The notes under the pieces were generated by a model. The model made no database searches, had not been told where the DNA came from, and saw nothing but the letters and a program-made list of their open reading frames with translations. From Gaiellasilicea sp963705515 (GTDB lineage Bacteria > Actinomycetota > Thermoleophilia > Gaiellales > Gaiellaceae), in contig CAVPJV010000008.1 in the NCBI GenBank assembly GCA_963705515.1, positions 1,228,401 to 1,292,400 of the forward strand: DNA of 64,000 bases, in the 5' to 3' direction. A program made the position numbers and the translations under genes. This document shows, one piece after another, positions 42,204 through 50,305 of the stretch (position 1 is its first letter; every line of letters starts with the position of its first letter).

Positions 42204-43228
42204 CGTCGGTCGTCGATCTCTCGTTCGCCTACCCGGCCGCCCCGCCGGCGCTGCGGGGCGTCTCGCTCGAGCTCGAGCCCGGCGAAGTTGTGGCGCTCTT
42301 CGGCCCCTCCGGGTCGGGCAAGTCGACTCTGCTACGGGCGCTGGCCGGGCTCGTGCCGCACTTCCACGGCGGCCGCTTCTCGGGCCGCGTCGTCGTCGCC
42401 GGCCTCGACACGCGCACCGCCCGGCCGGCCGAGCTCGCCGGCACGGCCGCGACGGTCTTCCAGGATCCGGAGGACCAGGTCGTGATGACGATCGTCGCGA
42501 ACGAGGTCGCGTTCGGGCTCGAGAACCTCGGCACGCCGCCGGACGAGATCTGGCCGCGGGTCGAGCGCGCGCTCGCAGCCATCGATGCGCTGCACCTGTG
42601 GGGGCGGAAGACGATCGAGCTCTCCGGCGGCGAGCTGCAGCGGGTCTGCCTCGCCGCGGCGCTCGCACTCGAGCCGCAGCTGCTGTTGCTCGACGAGCCG
42701 ACCTCACAGCTCGACCCGGACGCGGCCGCTCTCTTCCTCGAAGCCGTCGAGCGGCTCGGGGCGACGGTCGTGCTCTCGGAGCACCGCGTTGCCCGCGCGC
42801 TCGAGCTCGCGACGCGGGTGGTCTTCGTCGACGAGGGCCGGATCGTCCTCGACGCCGCCCGGGCCGAGGCACTCGCGTGGCTGGCGGCGGAGCGCCCGCG
42901 GTGGGCGAGCGCTTGTGTTTCTGAAACACAAGCTCATTCGGGCGAGCTCGCGCTCTCGCTCCGGCGGCGTCTCGTTCGGCTACCGCGAGGCGCTGCCGGT
43001 GCTCGATGGCGTCGATTTCGAGGTCCGCCGTGGCGAGATCGTCGTCCTCGAGGGACCGAACGGCTCCGGCAAGACGACGCTCGCGCGGATCGCCGCCGGG
43101 CTGCTCGAGCCGCAGGCGGGCACGGTCGAGGTGCGGGGACGCGCCGGCTATCTCTCGCAGGATCCCGGCCGCTATCTCGTCAGGGAGACGGCGCTGGAGG
43201 AGGTCGCGCTGGCCGTCAACGGGGATGA
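42194..43228 (+). CDS. ECF transporter ATPase, first copy (no stop at expected end)
   Basis: ABC ATPase energising the ECF module. Walker A GPSGSGKST, Q-loop FQDPEDQVV, signature ELSGGELQRVCLA, Walker B LLLLDEPTSQLD and H-loop VLSEHRV are in order. Homology ends near base 42905; the frame then runs on without a stop to 43228 through the next gene, which is out of phase by one base. Either the natural stop was lost to a one-base error near the palindrome at 42911, or the two ATPases were once one fused protein. GTG start. Confidence 0.82.
   Translation: MALASVVDLSFAYPAAPPALRGVSLELEPGEVVALFGPSGSGKSTLLRALAGLVPHFHGGRFSGRVVVAGLDTRTARPAELAGTAATVFQDPEDQVVMTIVANEVAFGLENLGTPPDEIWPRVERALAAIDALHLWGRKTIELSGGELQRVCLAAALALEPQLLLLDEPTSQLDPDAAALFLEAVERLGATVVLSEHRVARALELATRVVFVDEGRIVLDAARAEALAWLAAERPRWASACVSETQAHSGELALSLRRRLVRLPRGAAGARWRRFRGPPWRDRRPRGTERLRQDDARADRRRAARAAGGHGRGAGTRRLSLAGSRPLSRQGDGAGGGRAGRQRG
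42911..42933. repeat. 23-base perfect palindrome, copy 1, in ECF operon
   Basis: Arms GCTTGTGTTTC and GAAACACAAGC around a single T. It is AT-rich compared with its surroundings, sits between the two ATPase domains and provides the GTG used as start of the second ATPase gene. A second copy of the core lies at 43505. Confidence 0.85.
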
Positions 43229-43556
43229 ACAGCGGGCTCGCGCGGCGCTCGACCGGATCGGGCTCGGCTGGGCGGCGGCGCGGCATCCGCGCGACCTCTC
43301 GAGCGGCGAGCGCGAGCGGCTTGCCCTTGCCGCCGTCGCGGTGGCGGAGCCCGACGTCCTCATCCTCGACGAGCCGACGCGCGGCGTCGACCCCGAGCGG
43401 AAGGCGGGGCTCGGCGCGTGGCTCGAGCAGTACGCCGCGTCGGGGAAGGCGGTCGTCGTCGCGACGCACGACCGCGAGCTTCCTTCGCACCGTCGCATCG
43501 GACTTTGTGTTTCAGAAACACAAGCGGCTCTCCGGGGAGCACGGGTTGGCGTCTAG
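42915..43556 (+). CDS. ECF transporter ATPase, second copy
   Basis: 213 residues from the GTG within the palindrome: FLKHKLIRASSRSRSGGVSFGYREALPVLDGVDFEV, Walker A GPNGSGKTT, YLSQDPGRYLV, signature DLSSGERERLALA, Walker B VLILDEPTRGVD and H-loop VVVATHDREL. It pairs with the first ATPase as in EcfA-EcfA' modules. Slightly short at the N-terminus. The tail GLCVSETQAALRGARVGV is encoded by the second palindrome and is not family-like. Confidence 0.85.
   Translation: MFLKHKLIRASSRSRSGGVSFGYREALPVLDGVDFEVRRGEIVVLEGPNGSGKTTLARIAAGLLEPQAGTVEVRGRAGYLSQDPGRYLVRETALEEVALAVNGDEQRARAALDRIGLGWAAARHPRDLSSGERERLALAAVAVAEPDVLILDEPTRGVDPERKAGLGAWLEQYAASGKAVVVATHDRELPSHRRIGLCVSETQAALRGARVGV
43505..43523. repeat. 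19-base perfect palindrome, copy 2, in ECF operon
   Basis: TTGTGTTTC, A, GAAACACAA: the same core as the repeat at 42911 with the central base complemented. It overlaps the last codons of the second ATPase gene and supplies a GTG for the S-component gene. Confidence 0.85.
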
Positions 43557-44220
43557 GGTCGCCGCCCTCGCCGCCGGGACGGCACTCGGCCTCGCTGCCT
43601 GGGCCGCGCTCGACCCCGCCCGCGGCGGGGTCGCGACGCTGCTGGCCGCGGTCGCCGTCCTCGTCGCAGGGTTCGCCTGGCTCGAGGGCGGCACCGTTTC
43701 GACGCGCGACCTGACGCTCGTCGCGACCCTGGGCGGCCTCGCCGCCGCGGGCCGTGTGCTCTTCGCTCCGATCCCGAGCGTCCAGCCGGTGACCGTGATC
43801 GTCGCCGCCTCGGGCGTGGCGCTCGGGCCGCGACGCGGCTTCGCCGTCGGCGCCCTGGCCGCGATCGCGTCGAACTTCTTCCTCGGCCAGGGCCCGCACA
43901 CGCCGTGGCAGATGCTCGCCTGGGGCGGCTGCGGCCTGCTCGCCGGCCTCGCGCGCCGAGTCCTCCGCCGCAGGCTCGCGTTCGCGGCCTTCACGCTCGG
44001 CCTCGGCTTCGCGTTCGGGATGCTGATGGACGTCTGGCTCTGGTTCGCGTTCTACCCGCACACCGAGGCGGCGCTGCTCGCGCGGCTGGCGGCGGGCGTC
44101 CCGTTCAACGTCGCCCACGCGGCCGGGAACGTCGTGCTCGCCCTGGTCGCAGGGCCGGAGTTGCGACGCGTGCTCGAGCGGTACGAACGTAAGTCGCGAA
44201 CCGAGGTGGTCTGGGCGTGA
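43507..44220 (+). CDS. ECF transporter substrate-specificity (S) component
   Basis: About 237 residues (GTG 43507; TTG 43546 is an alternative giving 224). Six or so membrane spans: ALAAGTALGLAAWAAL, VATLLAAVAVLVAGFAWL, TLVATLGGLAAAGRVLF, VTVIVAASGVALGPRRGFAVGALAAIASNFFLGQGPHTPWQML, LLAGLARRVLRRRLAFAAFTLGLGFAFGMLMDVWLW. This resembles S components found with actinobacterial ECF modules. Cobalamin as the substrate is inferred from the riboswitch and the transcobalamin-like partners. Stop overlaps the next gene. Confidence 0.85.
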   Translation: MFQKHKRLSGEHGLASRVAALAAGTALGLAAWAALDPARGGVATLLAAVAVLVAGFAWLEGGTVSTRDLTLVATLGGLAAAGRVLFAPIPSVQPVTVIVAASGVALGPRRGFAVGALAAIASNFFLGQGPHTPWQMLAWGGCGLLAGLARRVLRRRLAFAAFTLGLGFAFGMLMDVWLWFAFYPHTEAALLARLAAGVPFNVAHAAGNVVLALVAGPELRRVLERYERKSRTEVVWA

Positions 44221-44988
44221 AGCTGCTGGCAATGCTCGCTGCGGTCGCGGCGCTCGCCACGCCGGCGGGCTACGTCCAGAGCCAGCAGCGCGAGGACGGC
44301 GGCTTCGGCGACGCGCAGATCACGGCGTGGGCGACGCTCGGGCTCGTCGCGGCCGGCCAGGACACGGGTCGCGCCGCGGAGTACCTCGAGCGGCAGCAGG
44401 GCGCGTCCGCGACCGATCGGGCGCTGCTCGCGATGGCCCGTGCGGCGGCGGGCGACCGGCCGGACGACCTGCTCCCCGGCCTCCGCACGTATCGGCCCGG
44501 CAAGCTCGTCAACGCGACGATCTGGACGATCCTGGCGCTGCGGCCAGGCAGGCGAGCCGGTGCCGCCGGCGCTCGTGACGTCGCTCCGCGCCGCGCAGCG
44601 TCCGAACGGCGGCTGGTCGTGGCTCGCAGGCGGAGCGCCGGACGCGAACGACACGGCCGCGGCGCTCCAGGCGCTCCGCGCCGTGGGTGTGAAGGGACAG
44701 CCGGTCGACCGCGGCATCGCCTTCCTCCGCCGGCATCAGAACCGCGACGGCGGCTTCGAGCTGACGCTCGGGCGCGGCTCCGACACCCAGTCGACCGCCT
44801 GGGCGATCCAGGCGCTGCTCGCGTTCGGCCGCAGTCCCGGAACGCCCGCCTTCCGCTACCTCGAACGGATGCGCCGCCCCGACGGCAGCTACCGCTACAA
44901 CGCCCGCTACGTGACGACGCCGCTCTGGGTGACGGCTCAGGTGCTGCCGGCGCTCGCGCGCAAGCCGTTCCCGCTCTCACGTACGTAA
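44217..44988 (+). CDS. Exported prenyltransferase-repeat (alpha/alpha-barrel) protein, cobalamin-binding-like (one frameshift)
   Basis: About 256 residues once one surplus base near 44545-44555 is skipped. Signal-like N-terminus LLAMLAAVAALATPAG, then four or five helical repeats with the terpene-cyclase/prenyltransferase signature: QREDGGFGDAQITAWATLGL, QRPNGGWSWLAG...DTAAALQALRA, QNRDGGFELTLGRGSDTQSTAWAIQALLA, MRRPDGSYRYN. The N-terminal domain of intrinsic factor and transcobalamin has this fold. Last gene of the riboswitch operon; it converges on and overlaps the GNAT gene by 52 bases. GTG start overlaps the S-component stop. Confidence 0.82.
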
Positions 44989-45854
44989 TTGAAGTGCGAG
45001 CCGTGCGGCCGGAACCCGAGTCGGTCGTTGACCGCGAGCATGGGCGTGTTCACGTCGTGGTTGACGGTCAGTAGGAGCCCGATGTCGAGCTCGGCGAGCC
45101 GCCGGATCACCGCGAGCTTGACGAGGCGCGCGAGGCCGCGGCCGCGATACTCGGGCAGCGTGCCCGTGAAGGCGTTCGCCGCTCGCCGGCCGTCGACGTC
45201 GACCGCCGGGTAGGAGATCGCCGCTGCTCGTCCGTCGAGCCACGCCGCATAGCCCGAGGTCCAGTCGAAGTCGGGGTCGCGCCAGGTTCCGCGCAGCCAC
45301 TGGTCGAGCTCCATGCGATCAGGGCGCTCTTCCGACGGGACGTCCATCGCCGCGACCGCGTCGACCGCGAACACCTCCTCCGGACCGATCTCGTCGAGCC
45401 GGCGAAGCTCGACATCCGTCCCATCGAGCTCCGAGGTGTCGACCGAACGTGGGTCGAGAGCGGAGAGTCTGCTCGTGCTCGTCAGCCGAAAGCCGTGTGC
45501 CTCTGCGAAGGTCCGGCCGTCTGCGCCACTGAACGCGAACGCTCGCGGTGCATCGGCGACATGGTCGAGCGCGCGTTGCAGCAGGGCCGTGCCGATGCCC
45601 CGGCGGCGCCACGGCGGCAGCACGCATGCGCCGGCGGTCGCGGACCCGCCCGATTCTTCGAACCGGATCAGTGATCGGCTCCAGCCGACGATGTTGCCCG
45701 CTTCGTCCGCCACCCACGCACCCAGCCGAGCCTCCGGAGGCATGGACTCCTGCGCGTGCCGGAACCCCGCCTCCGTGGTGACGTGGTCGGGATACGCCGC
45801 ACGGGAGACGGCGAACGCCGCGGCGTAGTCGGCCCGCGTCGCCTCCCGGATCAC
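44937..45854 (-). CDS. Double-GNAT acetyltransferase
   Basis: 305 residues with two GNAT units. The first runs from REATRADYAAAFAVSRAAYPDHVT through CVLPPWRRRGIGTALLQRAL (acetyl-CoA loop); the second through DVELRRLDEIGPEEVF...FTGTLPEYRGRGLARLVKLAVIRR and NTPMLAVNDRLGFRPHGSHFNYVRE. This tandem form resembles mycothiol synthase-type proteins, but the substrate is not evident. GTG 45854 overlaps the stop of the aldo-keto reductase gene upstream (GTGA). Confidence 0.85.
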   Translation of the reverse strand: MIREATRADYAAAFAVSRAAYPDHVTTEAGFRHAQESMPPEARLGAWVADEAGNIVGWSRSLIRFEESGGSATAGACVLPPWRRRGIGTALLQRALDHVADAPRAFAFSGADGRTFAEAHGFRLTSTSRLSALDPRSVDTSELDGTDVELRRLDEIGPEEVFAVDAVAAMDVPSEERPDRMELDQWLRGTWRDPDFDWTSGYAAWLDGRAAAISYPAVDVDGRRAANAFTGTLPEYRGRGLARLVKLAVIRRLAELDIGLLLTVNHDVNTPMLAVNDRLGFRPHGSHFNYVRESGNGLRASAGST

Positions 45855-46837
45855 CGGTTGACGGACGACATGTCCGGATAGCGATCGCCGGCGGTCGCGC
45901 CGACCGGAAACACCCGCTCGAGCCGCTCGATCTCCTCCGGTGCTGAGCTCGATCTCGACCGCAGCCACGTTGTCCTCCAGGTACTCCCGCCGCTTCGTGC
46001 CCGGGATCGGGACGATGTCGTCGCCGCGCGCGAGCACCCACGCGAGCGCGAGTTGCGGCGGCGTCACGCCCTTCTCGGCCGCGAACGACTCAAGAGCGGC
46101 GACGAGCTCGAGATTGCGGCTCAGATTGTCGTCCTGGAAGCGCGGCCCGCGTCGGCGGAAGTCCGTCTCGTCGAGGTCGTCCGCCGAGCGGATCCGGCCG
46201 GAGAGGAAGCCGCGGCCGAGCGGGCTGTAGGCGACGAAGCCGATGCCCGAGCTCGCGCACCGTCGGCAGGACCTCCGCCTCGGGGTCGCGCGTCCAGAGC
46301 GAGTACTCGGTCTGGAGCGCCGTGATCGGGTGGACGGCGTGGGCGCGCCGGATCGTCTCCGGCGCCGCCTCCGAGAGCCCGAGGTGGCGCACTTTCCCTT
46401 CGCGGGCACGAGCTCTGCCATCGCGCCGACCGTCTCCTCGATCGGCGTCTTCGGGTCGACCCGGTGCTGGTAGTAGAGGTCGATCGTCTCGACGCCGAGG
46501 CGCCCGAGGGACGCCTCGCAGGCCTTCCGCACGTACTCCGGGCTGCCGTCGATGCCGAGGAACTCGCCGGTCGGACGCCGGACGTTCCCGAACTTGGTCG
46601 CGACCACGACGTCCGTCGCGGCGACCCGCGATCGCCTTGCCGACGAGGCGCTCGTTGGCGCCGACGCCGTACACGTCGGCCGTGTCCAGGAAGGTGATCC
46701 CGAGCTCGAGCGCGCGTCTGGATCGTCGCGATCGCCTCGCCCTCGTCGGTGCGGCCGTAGAACTCGGACATCCCCATGCAGCCGAGCCCGAGCGCCGAGA
46801 CCTCCAGCGCCGCGGAGCCGAGAGTGCGCGTCTCCAT
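45851..46837 (-). pseudogene. Aldo/keto reductase (five frameshifts)
   Basis: An AKR of about 328 residues whose pieces occur in order across three frames: RTLGSAALEVSALGLGCMGMSEFYG; LELGITFLDTADVYG (catalytic D and Y) ... ERLVGKAIAG; DVVVATKFGNVRRPTGEFLG ... DLYYQHRVDP (catalytic H); EGKVRHLGLSEAAPETIRRA; GFVAYSPLGRGFLSG ... TPPQLALAWVLARG; and the end EEIERLERVFPVGATAGDRYPD. Shifts lie near 46715, 46623, 46405, 46248 and 45938. Four behave as one extra base and one as a missing base. Real decay and local sequence error are both possible. Confidence 0.82.
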
Positions 46838-46869
46838 CCACCGACCATAGCGCTCGCTAGCATCGACGG

Positions 46870-49035
46870 GTGTCCTCCGTCGCCTCGCCCGAGCAGTACC
46901 TCGCGAACCTGAATCCGGCTCAGCGGGAGGCCGTGCTGCACACGGAGGGGCCGCTGCTCGTGATCGCGGGCGCCGGCTCGGGCAAGACGCGCGTGCTCAC
47001 GCACCGGGTCGCGCACCTGACCTCCGCGATCGGCGTGAAGCCGAACGAGATCCTGGCGATCACCTTCACGAACAAGGCCGCCGGCGAGATGCGCGAGCGG
47101 CTGACGGCGATGCTCGGCCCGATGGCGCGGGCGATCTGGATCCTCACCTTCCACGCAGCCTGCGGCCGCATGCTCCGCAGGGAGGCCGAGCGGCTGGGCT
47201 ACAAGTCGAACTTCACGATCTACGACAGCGCCGACCAGGTGCGGCTCGTCAAGCAGGTGCTCGAGGAGCTGGAGAAGGATCCGAAGCGCTTCGCCCCGCG
47301 CGGCGTCCACGCGCAGATCTCGAATGCGAAGAACCAGCTGATCACGCCGGCCAGGTACGCGGAGCAGATCGGCTCCTTCTACGACCAGACGGTCGCCGAG
47401 GCGTATGCGCTCTACCAGAAGAAGCTGGCCGCTTCGAACGCGGTCGACTTCGACGACATGCTGATGCTGACGGTGCAGATCCTCGAGAACTTCCCGGATG
47501 CGCGCAAGCACTGGCAGAACGCCTTCCGCTACGTGATGGTCGACGAGTACCAGGACACGAACCATGCGCAGTACCGGCTGCTGCAGCTGCTCGCCGAGCA
47601 CCACCACAACATCTGCGCCGTCGGCGACCCCGACCAGTCGATCTACGCGTTCCGTGGCGCCGACATCCGCAACATCCTCGAGTTCGAGCGCGACTTCCCG
47701 GAGACGCGGACGATCCCGCTGGAGCAGAACTACCGCTCCACGAACGCGATCCTCGAGGCGGCGAACGCCGTGATCGCGCACAACTCGGAGCGGAAGGAGA
47801 AGCGGCTCTGGTCGGAGCTCGGCGACGGCGATCCCGTGCGCGTGATCGAGGTCGAGGACGAGCAGGCCGAGGCGCGCTACGTGGCCGCGCAGATCGCCGG
47901 CCTCGTCGAGGAGGGGTACTCCGGCAGCGAGATCTCGATCTTCTACCGGATGAACGCCCAGTCGCGTGTGCTCGAGCAGACGCTGCGGCTGCACCAGATC
48001 GGCTATCAGGTGATCGGCGGGCCGCGCTTCTACGAGCGCGCCGAGGTCAAGGACGCGATCGCCTACCTCCAGGTGCTCGACAACCCGGACGACGCCGTCA
48101 GCCTGATGCGGATCGCGAACCGGCCGAAGCGCGGAATCGGCGACACGACGATCTCACGCCTCGTCTCCTACGCCGACTCGCACAACCGGACGCTCTACAA
48201 CGCGCTCGACTTCCCGACCGAGGCCGGGCTCGGCACCGCCGCGGTCAAGGCGGTCACCAGCCTGAAGAACCTGCTCGACTCGCTCCGCTCGGCGGCGCAG
48301 GAGCTGGAGGTGCCCGAGCTGCTGCAGACGGTGCTCGAGCGCTCCGGCACGCTCGAGGCGTACGAGGCCGAGCGGACGATCGAGGCGCGGGGCCGGATCG
48401 AGAACCTCGAGGCCTTCGTCGACGGAGCCCGCGAGTACGCCCAGCAGGCCGAGGAGCCGACGCTGTCCGGCTTCCTGCAGGAGATCTCGCTCTACTCCGA
48501 CCAGGATGCGCTCGGCGAGGAGCAGTCGAACGTGACCCTGATGACGATCCACAATGCGAAGGGTCTCGAGTTCCGCGCCGTCTTCGTCGTCGGCGTCGAG
48601 GAGGAGATCTTCCCGAGCGCCCGCTCGATCGAGGAGCAGGGGATCGAGGAGGAGCGGCGGCTCTTCTACGTCGGCCTGACGCGGGCCGAGGAGAAGCTGA
48701 CGCTGACGCACGCCTCCTCGCGCCTGCTCTGGGGCCGGACGACGAGCCATCTGCCGTCCCGCTTCCTCGACGAGCTGCCCGACCGCCACGTCGAGCGCGA
48801 GCGGCTGCGCCCGTCCTCCTGGCGGAGCTACGGCTCGGCAGCGCAGACGCGCGACATCGCGCCGCGAGCCGACCACCCGGCCCTCGCGACCGGCGACAGC
48901 GTCCGCCACGGCACCCTCGGCGAGGGCGTGATCACGCGGATCGAGCCGGGCGGCGTCGTCACCGTCCGCTTCGCAGCCGACGGCAGCGAGCGCAAGCTGA
49001 TGCTCGACTACGCCCCGCTCCAGAAGATCGACTAG
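46870..49035 (+). CDS. pcrA: UvrD/PcrA-type ATP-dependent DNA helicase
   Basis: 721 residues, superfamily 1A 3'-5' helicase for repair and replication-fork maintenance. Motifs in order: LNPAQREAVLHTEGPLLVIAGAGSGKT (Q and I), ILAITFTNKAAGEMRERL (Ia), VDEYQDTN (II), VGDPDQSIYAFRGAD (III), LEQNYRST (IV), VTLMTIHNAKGLEF (V) and RRLFYVGLTRAEEKL (VI). The C-terminus has a Tudor-like tail (GDSVRHGTLGEGVITRIE...VTVRFA) typical of PcrA. GTG start; terminator hairpin after the stop. Confidence 0.96.
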   Translation: MSSVASPEQYLANLNPAQREAVLHTEGPLLVIAGAGSGKTRVLTHRVAHLTSAIGVKPNEILAITFTNKAAGEMRERLTAMLGPMARAIWILTFHAACGRMLRREAERLGYKSNFTIYDSADQVRLVKQVLEELEKDPKRFAPRGVHAQISNAKNQLITPARYAEQIGSFYDQTVAEAYALYQKKLAASNAVDFDDMLMLTVQILENFPDARKHWQNAFRYVMVDEYQDTNHAQYRLLQLLAEHHHNICAVGDPDQSIYAFRGADIRNILEFERDFPETRTIPLEQNYRSTNAILEAANAVIAHNSERKEKRLWSELGDGDPVRVIEVEDEQAEARYVAAQIAGLVEEGYSGSEISIFYRMNAQSRVLEQTLRLHQIGYQVIGGPRFYERAEVKDAIAYLQVLDNPDDAVSLMRIANRPKRGIGDTTISRLVSYADSHNRTLYNALDFPTEAGLGTAAVKAVTSLKNLLDSLRSAAQELEVPELLQTVLERSGTLEAYEAERTIEARGRIENLEAFVDGAREYAQQAEEPTLSGFLQEISLYSDQDALGEEQSNVTLMTIHNAKGLEFRAVFVVGVEEEIFPSARSIEEQGIEEERRLFYVGLTRAEEKLTLTHASSRLLWGRTTSHLPSRFLDELPDRHVERERLRPSSWRSYGSAAQTRDIAPRADHPALATGDSVRHGTLGEGVITRIEPGGVVTVRFAADGSERKLMLDYAPLQKID

Positions 49036-49082
49036 GAGGCGCAGCGGCAACGCCTGCTGAGCGACGTCGCGCTGCGCCTCCT
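49034..49082 (+). terminator. Hairpin terminator after pcrA
   Basis: 12-bp arms AGGAGGCGCAGC (49034-49045) and GCTGCGCCTCCT (49071-49082) around a 25-base loop, starting in the pcrA stop codon. No T tract, so termination efficiency is uncertain. Confidence 0.5.
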
Positions 49083-49096
49083 GATCTAATCGGGGC

Positions 49097-50305
49097 ATGG
49101 CGATCGAGATCAGGCCTCCGGTCGAGGACGAGCTGCGGGCGGCGATGGAGGCCGCCGAGGGGGCGTTCGGCTCCGAGCTCGAGGACCACGACTGGGAGCG
49201 CGAGCGGAAGATTCTGCCCCCGTCGCGCGCGCTCGCGGCGTACGACGGCGACAAGGCGGTCGGGCTCGCGGCCGCATACGCCTTCGACCTCTCGATCCCG
49301 GGCGGTGAGCTGCCGTGCGCCGGCGTCACCTGGGTCGGCGTCCTGCCGACGCACCGCCGCCGCGGCATCCTGCGCGACTTCATGCAGCGCCAGCTCGAAG
49401 ACGTCCACGGCTGGGGCGAGCCGCTGGCGGCGCTCTGGGCGTCGGAGGCGTCGATCTACGGCCGCTTCGGCTACGGCGTGGCGGTGCCGGGCATCGTGGC
49501 GAAGTCCAATCCGAGACGGTTCACGCTCAAGAACGACCCGCCGTCCAACCTGAGCGTCAGGTTGACCGACGCGGACGAGGCGTACCGGCTCTTCCCGCAG
49601 ATCTACGACCGGTTCCGCGCGGGTCGGGCAGGGATGCTCTCGCGCTCCGAGACCTGGTGGAAGGAGCTGCGGCTCGCCGACCCCAAGGAGTGGCGGCGCG
49701 GTGCGAGCCAGAAGTTCTATGCGGTCGCCGAGGTGGACGGGACCGCCGAGGGTTACACGACGTACCGGGTCAAGGACGAGTGGGAGGACGGCTTCCCCAA
49801 GAGCGAGGTGCGCGTCGTCGAGCTCTTCGGCACCTCGTCCGAGGTCGAGCTCGAGCTCTGGCGCTTCCTCCACTCGATCGACCTGATGGTCAAGGTCGAC
49901 GTTTTCAGCCTCGATCCCGCGTCGCCGCTCTTCCTCAACGTCAGCGACCCGCGCGCGCTCGGCCAGCGGCTCGCCGACGCGCTCTGGCTGCGGCTCGTCG
50001 ACCTCGATGCCGCCCTCAAGGCCCGGTCCTACAAGCCGGGGGAGTCGATCGTGCTCGAGGTGTCCGACGAGGTCTGCCCGTGGAACGCCGGCCGCTACCG
50101 CGTCGGTGACGACGCCGGCCGGACCGAGGACACCGCCGACCTCGCTCTCGACGTCGCCGACCTCGCGGCCGCCTATCTCGGCGCTTTCGACTTCCATCGC
50201 CTCGTCCACTCGGGCCGCGCCTCGGAACGGCGCGACGGAGCCGCCGAGGCGGCCACGCTGCTCTTCCGCACCGAGCTGCCGCCGTACTGCCCGGAGGTCT
50301 TCTAG
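49097..50305 (+). CDS. Eis-like GNAT acetyltransferase (copy 1)
   Basis: 402 residues with the three-part Eis architecture: N-terminal GNAT (ARALAAYDGDKAVGLAAAYAFDL, GVTWVGVLPTHRRRGILRDFM with the acetyl-CoA loop, GEPLAALWASEASIYGRFGYGVA), a second GNAT-like lobe (QKFYAVAEVDGTAEGYTTYRVK), and a C-terminal SCP2-like domain (LWLRLVDLDAALKARSY...VLEVSDEVCPWNAGRYRV) ending with the family tail PYCPEVF. Such enzymes acetylate amines at several positions; the natural substrate is unknown. It is followed without gap by a paralogue. Confidence 0.9.
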   Translation: MAIEIRPPVEDELRAAMEAAEGAFGSELEDHDWERERKILPPSRALAAYDGDKAVGLAAAYAFDLSIPGGELPCAGVTWVGVLPTHRRRGILRDFMQRQLEDVHGWGEPLAALWASEASIYGRFGYGVAVPGIVAKSNPRRFTLKNDPPSNLSVRLTDADEAYRLFPQIYDRFRAGRAGMLSRSETWWKELRLADPKEWRRGASQKFYAVAEVDGTAEGYTTYRVKDEWEDGFPKSEVRVVELFGTSSEVELELWRFLHSIDLMVKVDVFSLDPASPLFLNVSDPRALGQRLADALWLRLVDLDAALKARSYKPGESIVLEVSDEVCPWNAGRYRVGDDAGRTEDTADLALDVADLAAAYLGAFDFHRLVHSGRASERRDGAAEAATLLFRTELPPYCPEVF

